A DNA stretch of 64,000 nucleotides, taken from contig CAIIXF020000004.1 in the NCBI GenBank assembly GCA_903813345.2, forward strand, positions 4,981,525 through 5,045,524, read 5' to 3'. Source of the stretch: Owenia fusiformis (taxonomy: Eukaryota > Annelida > Polychaeta > Sabellida > Oweniidae). This document shows, in pieces, positions 37,301-49,300 of the stretch; position 1 is the stretch's first letter, and the number at the start of each line of letters is the position of its first letter. Position numbers and translations under genes: made by a program. The notes below the pieces were generated by a model, which saw only the letters and a program-made list of their open reading frames with translations, was not told the origin of the DNA and made no database searches.

Positions 37301-40300
37301 CAAGGGCCATAGTATCATCAAACGCCAAATGCCTAGACATTGATCGTTTACTTGGATTTGAATAAGGAGTATGATTTTAAAATTGGCTAGGTCGTGGTAA
37401 AGCAACAATAGTATGTTCGAAATACCGCTGTGTAATGCCTGGATCACATTTGCTGCGAGTATTTTGTTCAAAATTGAATACATTTCTGAACACAATACTC
37501 AATCGGCCGGGCGCCGTAGTGAAAATCGGAGCAAATGTGACCAAGACATAAAACAATTGAATAATACTGTATCAGTTTCACATTTACAGCGGTCAAAAGC
37601 ATTTACAAAAAAAACGCCAGAGTTGGCAATCATATAAAATGAAACCAATCCCGCTGTGATTCATAGAAATAACTAATTTACTGCATTGAGTTCAATGTTA
37701 TAACCATGTCGATTTACATGAGTGTCCGATTCATTGTACCAAATTTAAACCTTGACTGTTCTCCAGAAAGCAATAAGCTGACATATATCATATTTTACAT
37801 TTTAATACAACTGAAAAGATAATAAATGTTTTAATATAAAGTTGACGTAGTTATAAATGTTTTCAGCGTAAAATCAAAGCACAACCATATAATTAAAAAC
37901 ATTACGCTGGGATTCCAACTGGATACAACTGACGAGTTGTATTTAGGTGGCCTAAAGTGCTGCTTATTTTTTCGTGAAGCCACTCACACACTACCCTACC
38001 ACGTGACCACGTTTAAAAGGGAAACAGGGTACAGCTAAGTTGCAAATGGAGGATGTGGGTTTAATTCCATATTTCTGAACGTAAAATACATTTTACATTT
38101 ATTTCTAGTATTCTACCAGACATAGAATTGATTCATCGAGCAGTTTGTAGAATGTTGTTGGCAAAAAACAACTATAGGCAAAGATAGATAATAGTTGGCG
38201 CAGTGAAGCAAAACTCAATGCAATACACGATACATTTCAGTAAATCTATCAACGTACAGGGAGCATGTAAGTTTCCCTTCGAAAATGTTACATTGATATG
38301 TAACAAAAAAACAACAGTTAACTGTTATTTAAACTGCGTGTCATCGTGTTATATGTGGATACGTTTTCCAGTATGTTATTCAACTGTATTTTTGTGAATT
38401 AATTGTTTTTCTAAAATCTTAAGATGCAAAAAACGTCATCCCAGAAATGTATCTTTACTTTGCCGTAAGGCATAACATATTGTGAAACATTTTTCCTCTT
38501 GTCACAAAGAGGATAATGTTTGTTTCGAGGTGTCTTGTGATGAGCGTTTCATGATTAAATGCAAAATCACCGGAGCAGGTACCATCCAAAACATCTGACA
38601 TTCAACACGTCATCTAATACTACATCGATCTGGTATTCGTTTTTTTTACAATAATAGAGAAATACGATGTAATATCAGCGCTACAGCAAATCGTGAAGAA
38701 CAAAATGCTCTCAAGTCGTGGCATGATGGTATTTTGAACAAAATATTTTAAATGATCGGTTTCTGAGAACGATAGTGAAATAGACCATTCAAGGGGTAAT
38801 ATAAATCTACAAAATAATGTTTACTTTATTTGAATTAAATAACAATTGATGACACCTCAAAGCATCAACAGGCGGCCTTTTTAGCATAATTTTCACTGTT
38901 TGCAACGTAAATGTACATGAGATCGGGACATAGTATGTCTGTATAATCAGCTTACTTTCTCGCTCCCTGTACTATTGAGCAATTTACATTCTTTGTACCC
39001 TGTATTGATCAACTTTTGCAACTGTGTACCGTGTACTATGACATATCAAATATTTTAAAATTTAAAACGATATTATTTACATTCTTTCTTCAGCTATCAT
39101 ATAACTTGGAACATGGACTTCACTATTGCACCATTGAAGTTCAGCGTATAGCAATATTGACTCACTCCGAGCACCAAACGTATTAACCTTTTGACTAAGC
39201 AGTCGAAATACTCAAAAGCGACGTGGTTGAAAGCCAAAAAATTCGCGCATGCGCTATCGAGGTAGGGTAGTGTGACTCAGTAAAATTACGATTCCTCTCA
39301 ACCCTGATGTTCAATCAACATCATTCGAGTATCTATATGTTCCTGACACGTTCGGGCATCCGGTTATGACAACGTCTATCCAATGTTTGCACGAGAAATT
39401 GACGTAATTCATGACTGAAATCGGGAAGACAAAAATATGTGATATTCTTTTAGAATTGTTTATAATAACTATTTACAAAAACGTTCCCGAGACACAATCC
39501 ATTTAGGTAGGGTTTGTTTAAAAGTCGAAAAGCCCCAATAAGACAATACAAACCCAGATTAAACCCAGAAGAATGCAGATTTCATGTAATGATTTACGTT
39601 CATGTAAACAAGGAAAGTACATATAATCCCCATATAAAACACTGGCCTACGTGACATGTAAACACAGGTTCAAATTGAAATATAGAAAATTTTCAACATA
39701 GCATTTGCTTCTGTGTTCTGAATGCCCCTCTACCTGCTAATAAGGCAATGTATCTTCAAATAAAACCTTAGCCAAGTAGATAAGGGTCTCTGGAACACTT
39801 TTGTAAATAGTTTTCACAAGCAATTTTATTCCCGGACGCCCAAACGTGTCAGGAACACATATATATTTGAATGATCTTGATTGGACATCAGGTTGCAGAG
39901 AAATCGTATTTTTACTGAGTGGATTATTGAATTTCATAGATCTAGAGGCCCTTCAGGAGTGGAAAACCTTAAATTATCAGAGATTAATGTTTCCAAACTG
40001 TTTTGAAACAAACTAACGTCCTGTTTTCAACCTACACCTTGCTCCTTTCTGTCGTATTTAATAAAACAAAAATAGTATATCACGGAGGGATACGAACCAC
40101 TCACCTGTGACTTGGTTATTCACTAGCGCCATAGGCGTTCTACTATTCTGGATACAACTGACGAGTCGTATTTAAGTGGAGACAAAAGTGAGGATCATTT
40201 TGAATTGACGCTCGGTATAAATATATAATACTTTTGTTCTTTCATATCGGTAGCTCGTTGGCCTAATGGTTAGCGTGCCTGGCTTCCATAGGCTAGGTTA

Positions 40301-43300
40301 GTTGATCGAGACCCCTTCATGTCGAACTTTTTGATTTGCTTGTTGTCAAGATATAATAAGTAGGGCAAAATCCAGAAAAAGTAGATCAAAAATACTCCAA
40401 TGGAGTATAAAATTGTCACCAGGATTCCGGAATGAGACGAATGTTAACTCGTGAAATCTCGGTAGATAAGGTAGGTCAGGAAATCCGGATTAATCCGAAC
40501 AAGGTTCGGGAATTTCCGTCATAAGAAGTAGGTCAAAAATACTCCAATGGAGTATAAAATTGTCACCAGGATTCCGAAATACGACGAATCGAATCGGCAA
40601 ACTTCGGTACAATAATGAAGTGCATAAAAATCGTGAAACAGGTGTCAGGGGCTTCCCCTCATCTTTCCATAAATGGTTCTAAAAGCCTTATATGGATCTA
40701 TCACGTGACATTCAAAATGACGTTCCTATATGGTTCTATGGGCCTTATATGGATCTTTCGAACACGTGACCAAATCAAAATCAAAATTTTACCTTGACCA
40801 TTGGATGGGATTTCATAGAAAATATCAAAGAAAACATATTCTCGTGATCCTTAAATCACTTAAATTCGATCATTTTATCTTCACCCCTTGATGGAATTTT
40901 ATGAAAGAAGTTATGAAAACACATCATCATGTAAGGGTTTTCACCTAAATTAGCTCGTTTTATCTTGACCCTTCAATTGAATTTCATATAATATTTCATA
41001 AAAAAATGCACTTTAAAAATATTTCAGGATTTGCCTTAATTTATCAATGTAATGTAAGTATTAGATTGACTCTCAAATAGGGTTCTATTTTAACTTTTTT
41101 ATTGAAATTAATACTAGGCAGGACTCACTCTCTAAATAGCTAATAAAAATTCAACCCTTGGATGTGATTTCGTTGAAAAAAAAATATGACAAGTCCAGAA
41201 TCAAATGATTTGTCCAGAACCTCTTAAGATCCTGTTGTGTGAAGTTTTCTTTAAAAGCAATTTGAACACACTTGCGTTAAAGATCCAATATGCTCATACT
41301 TTGATCTTTAAAATAATCTGATTGTTGTAGCTGTTTACATATCATCGTAGCTGAATGCCCAAAACTAAACGCTGCTGCAGCGGCAGGAAGTGGGAATAGG
41401 AAAAGGCGTTCAACAATACAGGATGTGTATATCAACATGGCGACAGTGAATTCCATAGTTTATGACATGTATCAGCTATCCTACCATATGTTTGGGAATG
41501 AGGAAATGTAAGAAAAATTAATTAGTGATGGGATGTGACAAAACGATTATTTGCAAGGATCTGAACTCTGACAGTAGGGGATTACAAGTTCTAATTGTAC
41601 TTCGATTAGCCCCATTTCTACATTCTCCATGACACCTTGTATTCCAAATCTGCGAAAGCATTGGTTGACGAAAATTTTGCTCTAAGGTGTTTCTTATAAC
41701 TCTCACGGTGACCATGTCAAGCTGCGCGCCAACTTATGCGCGCAGTTTGTTTCGATCACAAACTGCGTGCCTAACAACATTGCATCATTTAAGTTGGAGT
41801 CTGTATTTTGAATCGTAATTTAAAGACATTTATCCTGCATTGTTTTCTTGTTCAATGCGTTCATTCTGTGGCGAATTATACGAATCTTGCAAATACTAGC
41901 AAAAACTATGTGCAAATAAATCTAAGTTTTAAAACATAAGTAGATTTATGGCATTTTCGTCACTGATTTAACGGGAATTTAGATACGTTAATCGATCTAG
42001 CACTTTAAACATAAATGACAAATACTTTAGACTCGTTTTATATTTAATTCCTTACGCATTTATCATGTATAATTCAAAATATTTCGAGATAAAACAGATA
42101 ATCAGGAGATTAAAAAGAAATAAAGCACAAACTGCGCGCCTATTTTAGCCATAAATTACAAAATGTGCGCATACACTATTAAAACTACATATTATCATTG
42201 GAATTTCTACAGAGGCACGTGTAGGTGTTTTTCATTCATATAGCTTTGGAAACCTTGCTTTATCGTCAGATTTTATGAGATTTTCATATTGAAAGTCAAA
42301 ATGTATAATACAAGTGACAATTAAGTTTGGAACGAAAAAAACTTTTATTTTCAGATCACCATCTTGGTGGATGGACTCTCATAGTGTTTCAATTATGGGG
42401 TTCTACTATTAGACACATATGTGCCTTACATATGGCGCTTACGTTTTCTAATAATACAAAACAAGCTTGGATAGGCAAGCAGTTTGGAAATATTAGGCAC
42501 GCAGTTTGGGAAATACATGTGAATATAGGCGCGCAGTTTGACAAGAAAAATGTTTAAATCACGTTTATGGCGTATTATCGTTTTGAACAAAAACTATGCT
42601 GCTTTAATCAGATGGAGTGATCCTATATATTCCAGCATACACAGACACAGTGGCTGAATAATCGGCAAATGACGATAAAAAGACATAGATATAACTTTAC
42701 ATTGTAAATTTTGAACACAGAAGTTACTTAAGACCCTTATATTGAGATAACTAGGTTTACATCGGGAACAACATTAAGTACTATGAGTAAATGAAGTCCA
42801 TCTTCACAGAATGGTACTATCTTTAGAACAAGTCTAACCTTGTATTTTTCGTATTTTGGCTCTTTCGGGGAGTCGTGTCCTCCCCGTCTTCCATTTTGAA
42901 ATATGCGCGCAGTTTGTCAGCGTTTCAAACTGCGTGCCTAGTAGGCACGCTGCTTGACATGGGCATCGTGACTCTGGTCTTTCCATTTTCGGGACTTATG
43001 GGCTCATTTTAATCTAATTGTGTCAACTGTTAACACAAAGCTGATTTTTAGATTGGTTTATCTTCTAAATATTATCGCAGCTTGTTGTTTTCGTTTTTTA
43101 GGTTTAACCTCGGTCTTGGGCTATGGTATCAAGAGTTTGAAGAGAGTATATCTGACAACAGCGATCTTGGGACATCTTTATCTTTAAACGAATCAGCCAA
43201 TGTGTTACAATATATCAATGAAACAGATCATGACTTGGTTTCCGAGTTCCTTCAGCGATGGAACAACAGTGTTAATTCCTGGAGGAATGGTGTGACAGAA

Positions 43301-46300
43301 CCTTCGCCAAGTCTTGATATAATTTCAAAGTCGCAGCTTGAAAAGACCATGAAGAAATTCACAGAAGAACATCATAAATCTGTAGAGGTAAACCTTATGA
43401 CAATTTCTTTAAAGTTCGTTTATAAAAATAAGGAGAAAATATTTTGTTCTATTTGTAAATCTGTATGTCTTATTGATCATGCATTACTTTTGGCTTTGGT
43501 GATAAAGAATCAGACATATGTATTTATATTCGCGTATCTGGAGCAGGAGCAAAATTGAATCACTGAGTTATACATTTCAGAGAGGATTCGACAACGTGTT
43601 CGCCGAGTTCGACAATGCGTACGTGGCAGTAAGGGATAAGTTCGAAAATGAAAAGGTAATACTCAACAATAATATCAAAGCTACGCACATCATATTCTCA
43701 AAGGCGTTTTAATTAATTCTCATGTTACTGTATATATTCACCTTGTAATACAGCACGTACGCAATGAAATGCAAGTAGTGCAGATCCTAGATATTGATGG
43801 TACTTTTACATATGTTTATAACTTCATCTAGAAAGAAAAGGGTGTGTGTGCCAGAGTGAGAATACGAATAGTACAAGAAGCAGTTCTAACACGGGATGCA
43901 TTCAATGGGAAGCTAGAGATTGAAAATGGCGAGAATTCTGCTCTGACAAATATTAAAGTGGAGCTTCACATCTTCAAATCGGAAGATGTAACCCAAGAAC
44001 ATATGATAGAGCATTTTGCAATAGGTACAGAGCTCATAGCTACTGGTTATATATTTTAATAAAAAAGGTTATATAGCTATATAAAATCGTATTTCATTTG
44101 ATTCGTTGGAATACATCATTTACAATTATGCAATATTCTTTGATTCTTTGTTTCTTTGTACTTTTGGTAACTTCTATACAAAACAAAATGTAATCTAGTC
44201 TGGATTGAATCTTGAAACCGACACCTTTTTTGACAGGAGATCCAGATCTAAACGGAATCAGCGCGGTGGATGGCTCGGGGAGTCTAGCCAAAGGAAAGAG
44301 TGGGTCTGCCGAATGGTTGATCATCCCTTATTCAACAGCTGCGCCAACTGAGGACGTCCTATACGACATCGGAGGTGTGCTCACCTACTTTGTTGATGGA
44401 GCTAATTTTACTGCTCCACTGCTTGCTGATAGTGTTACTGTGAAACCAGACCCACGCCTGCACATTCATTACTTTCATGAGAAGTACGTTGAAGCTGATG
44501 ATCCATTCACAAAAGATGTGGTTGAACCATCTATTCCATTTAGCTTGGCTGTAATGATAACAAATACGGGCAATGGTATGGCGAAAGAGTTTAAGATAAC
44601 ATCAGCTCAACCTGAAATAATCGAAAATGAAAAAGGATTATTGGTGTCATTCACAATTATCGCTACACAATTGGGTAATGAAGATAAATCACCATCCTTG
44701 ACGATAGAATTTGGTGATATAGAACCTCATCAGACGAAAACTGCCCGATGGCTTCTTGAATGTTCTCTAAAGGGAAAATTTTTCAACTACACGGCCACAT
44801 TTGAGAACATTAATCCCCTCGGTGACCCTGAACTTTCAGTGTTAGATGTTCTTGAGTACCATGACTTGATTCATTTGGTAAGAATTCGAAGTAATATAAC
44901 ACAGTCTGATGATGGCTTCCGTGATTTCCTTGTTAATGATGAGCTTGATGGATTGGACATGCCTGATGTTGTATACAGTAGCAAGGATCAGTCCAAAGAG
45001 CCAGTGTTCGTAAGTCTGGATGTGACATATGAAAGAGTGAACAAACATTGGTCAGGTAAAGAGTATAAATATATTTATGTCAATGTCCCTCTTAACTGGA
45101 ACTGTACTGATTGGTTGTACGCACGTTTTGAGCATGACATTGAACTAGATGCTGACAACCAATTGCTTCGGGTAATAAGACACGATGGAAAGGAACTTAT
45201 AAGACCAGAAAATGCCTGGATGACATGGCATATAGAGGATTCTCTATTTGGGCATTTGTTTGACCATTGTCCATGGTCCCTGGATAAATTGTTTCACAAT
45301 TATACATTTATTGTTGGTCCCCTCAATAAGTATGATCCAAAAGTGAATGAGTCAATCACATCAATTGAGGCTAAACTCCCAATATATGGCAAACAGTATA
45401 TTTCAACTATCGTTGCGACTGATGAAGACGGTGATGGTATAAAGTTCAGCTTTCTTGAACATTCCGACTACTTCCAAATTGATAGCAATAGTGGAGTTAT
45501 CACAGCAGTTCAAAATATAGACTCATTGATTGGTAAACAAACTATTCACGTTGGAGTTGAAGATGATGGAATTCCATCAAGGAAAAGTATTAGTGTTATT
45601 GATGTAATATTTGAAACTGCTGATATAACAACTAACGAAATGACATCACATCACACAGCCGAAACAACAACTGCAACAGTCCATATAGAATATACTACGG
45701 TGACATCTGCTACAAATACAATAACAAAAGCAACGCCACTCGATAACACAGTCAACCCCACAAGTGGAATCATCCATACAGCACGTACCCCAATACTATC
45801 TTCTACTGATGGCACCACAAATATGAGAACTGGATACACAGCCGAAACCACCGACAGGATAATCCATACGGAAGGTACCCCAATGATATCTGCTACTGAT
45901 GGCACCACAAATGCGACAAGGACTGGCCAGATGACCGAAACCACAGATGAAAAAATCCAAACAGACCAAACTGCAACCGACATCCACAGGAATGCTACAG
46001 CAACTACGATCCCCTGGTCTACACTTGAAGATACTTATACAACAACACCTAGCACAACGACATCCATGAAGCCTATCGTGACTTCTTGGTCATCAACTCC
46101 TTCCAATAACTGTAAGTGGCTCTTATGGCATTGTGTTTGTTAATGATATTGTGTTTGTTAATGCCACTGTGTTTGTTAAAGTGAGTATGAATCTATATAG
46201 AGTGCGCGGGTGTCCGTACTCGGGGACTATAAATTGACCCAGCCAAAGTTTGGCTCAGATAGGTGCTAGAAAACAGTCGAAACATGTGCTAAGCATCTAA

Positions 46301-49300
46301 CCCATATGTTTGCAAGTCTAGCTATGTAACATATTCTATATTGCAACTACGTATTCAATACGTTACTCGTAAGGTATATTTCATGTACTGATATAGAATA
46401 CGTTTTGGATTAATATTGTAAACGATCAGACCAAAACATATAAGATATCGTGGATGATTGTTCACCAACACTTGTACATAATTGACTTACTTGGTACGTG
46501 TATATTTACACTATATTTTATGAACTGTACATTGGCGGACTGTGAAATGCTACATCTCAAAATAACCAAGATGTACCGCCAGATACACAGTCATTTTACA
46601 TTTTTTATAAAGCTGATATCACGTCGCTATATATCTCTGATATTTGTTAATTTCTGGGTATTTCTGCCATTAACTCAACATGGGATCATACATCATTGAC
46701 CAATGCTTTAGCATGGTGACACTATCATATATGTCTCAATGTAAAGTTAATGACGGTCTTGCCGAAGTCCTCATTTCCTCAGAAGAATTCAAGTTTATCC
46801 AATATCAACAAATACATTCATGTTGGATAGAACTGCTAGAATCCATTTTCGAAAGTAAGAATATAGGTTTTTAAACAGAACATTGAAGCTTAACTAAAGA
46901 TTCTTCAAAACTTTTGTTCAGTACTATAATACTAATGAATATCAACAAATAGATTCATGTTGGATAGAACTGCTAGAATCCATTTTCGAAAGTAAGAATA
47001 TAGGTTTTTAAACAGGATATTAAAGCTTAACTAAAGACTTTTTGAAATTTTTGTTCAGTACTATAATACTAATGAATAATGCAGGTATTTCAAATAATTT
47101 CAGCTGGGTTGCTTTCACTGTTGTTGAAGTTGGATATGCTGTGGAAGGCTGTGTTTAGTGACGGCAATGCTTCTGAAACGAGCAGTTTGACAGATTCAAT
47201 ATTGCGACTAGTAAGTGTAATCTCACACATCCTAGATAGCCTTGAAAACGACATTCCAAACTCTAAGCACAGTGGTATTTTGATAAATTTGTGGTATTTG
47301 GTGACTTCTTGATGATGAATTCTCTAGAATATTTCTTCGACAGAAATCTTCAATTGAATGGTGAATTTAAGTCTTAAAATATTGAAGCAATTTTGTAAAT
47401 TATTCACTTTAATGCTCTTATGTTTTCACTTTAAAGAGAGAATCGGATCAAGCGAGCAGTCCAACGAAAAATTGTTTCGATTTTAGAATATTTCTGTCTC
47501 ATGTCATTCCTTTTCATGTCTATTTTCTTAAAATCACCAAAGTGCATACTTTATTTCAGGAAAACTTAAGATATTTACAATAACGTATTATTATTTTTCT
47601 ATGAGAATGGATGGTAAACATTCTTATTATTTGGGAGAATTTAAACATTTTCACTCATTTTTGCACTTAGAATCCATTATAACTTCACAAAATATCATAG
47701 CGTGAATCTTTTGGGAGATATTGTATTTGAGATTGTAAGGAAAAGATTGGAATGTCAATTGTACATATTGCTTGTAATTTTTTCACCCCATCCATAGATC
47801 TGATTCTGCCTTTAATGCTTATTAAACAACCTGCATTACTTTTCAGTTAAACGATGCATTCCAAGGAGTGCCAAATTTTTTAAAAGTCATCATAGACAAT
47901 TTAAGGTTCGTATTTAACAAAATATACAGGGTGTTTCATAATGCCCCCCCCCCCCATCAACCACCAATCTAAATAGCAGAGCCACATATGTTATACATCA
48001 TATGAAACAACTTTGATTAAGCTCATCAGTTTTGACAACTTGCTACATATCTCTACAAAAGGTACCCATTTTACCTTTAGCATAGAATCTGAGAGCAACA
48101 TTTTTTCAAAATTTGCCATGTGTCCTGCAAAAAGCTATGATAACCATGCCTTAGTACACTTATATCTATAGTAATGTACAACTTTCAACATTTGATGGAT
48201 GCTGAGGATATATCCTAATGATATTTGAAGAACAAAAGTATTAATATTTCAAAGAAATTACCAGAATGATACAATTATATAGCATCTCCTCTCTTTAAAT
48301 CCATCAGGAATATACAAATTGAGGGACTACAAAATAAGTGACTACCAAATACAAGTTCAACAATTATGTTCCCAAAGATCAGGCATGCTAAGAGATTTGG
48401 CCCATGAGTTCAAAATTGAATAAGCTTTATTACGGTATATAGCTTAGATTATGGGGGCATGTGATCTAGTATTGCCTGTGGATGGGGGGACGGTCATTAT
48501 GAAACACCCTGTATGTCCCATTTTTCATACGATAATTAGTTTTAGTCAAATTGTAATCACAAATTTACTTTAAATATTTGTAGTTACTGGATTTCAGACA
48601 TTTCTTATCATTTTACACACACGTCTCTTTTTAATCCCTGCTTCAGACGTGAAATTAGTGATGACAAGATTCGAAGAGAACCTGTCATACGTTTAATTCG
48701 TACTTCTATTTTAAAATACATTCATACCTGCAGGCCTGGCAGTGTAATAGTGAAACTAGGAGTTATATTGACAGAGAAGGCTGACAATAAAACTGCAAAT
48801 CAAACCTGTGATGTTTTGAAAAAATACTTGGAGACTGTAAACTACACGATCGTAGGAGAGAAAGAAAATATTACTATCAAAAATGATAGTCTAGTTGTTA
48901 GTGAGTATTTAGCAGTTATAACTGCATAATATGATATATGTCAAGTTTATTTTGGAATGTATTAGTATATTATTTAACATGTATGATGCATAGAGATACA
49001 CCATATTCGTTTTGATCTTGGATATCAGTACTAATGAAACTGGTCTAACGTGTTAAATAAGATGCTTTTAATGTCTACACTCCACATAAAATATTGAGGA
49101 AATTAACTATATCCTTCTCGGTTAAGTAGAATTTCTATTTTAGGCGTAGATCCTTGTCAGGACATTGACTGTGGTGGAAATGGAGAATGTATATATGATG
49201 ATCAGAAAATTTTTTGCAAGTATGTTGTTCGAAAACTATTTCATATGATCGACTTTAACAATCACGCGACTATTACTATGTAATTCATTACGAATATGAG

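Larger units (their letters stand above)
33417..41236. mobile_element. 7.8-kb palindromic element D with 1.3-kb inverted arms, nested insertions
   Basis: Ends AACAGGATCTTAAGAGG / CCTCTTAAGATCCTGTT, flanked by GTGT (33413-33416, 41237-41240). Arms 33417-34762 and 39972-41236 are close reverse complements and include tRNA-like stretches. It contains copy B of the CACACTACCC family (37987-39274) and a 0.8-kb MITE (35607-36402). No transposase was found. It occupies almost the whole intron between exons 16 and 17. Confidence 0.88.

Noticed and set aside
40251-40322. Functional tRNA gene
   Set aside because: The A-box-like part is good but the B-box and acceptor stem are poor, and a mirrored copy lies in the other arm of a transposon.
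41344-41507. AG at 41343-41344 as the acceptor of exon 17
   Set aside because: Joining it to exon 16 gives an immediate TGA; the upstream AG at 41329-41330 keeps the frame.
45651-45987. Minus-strand ORF of 110 codons with hydrophobic VVSAV repeats
   Set aside because: Antisense of the Thr/Ser-rich mucin stalk in exon 21.
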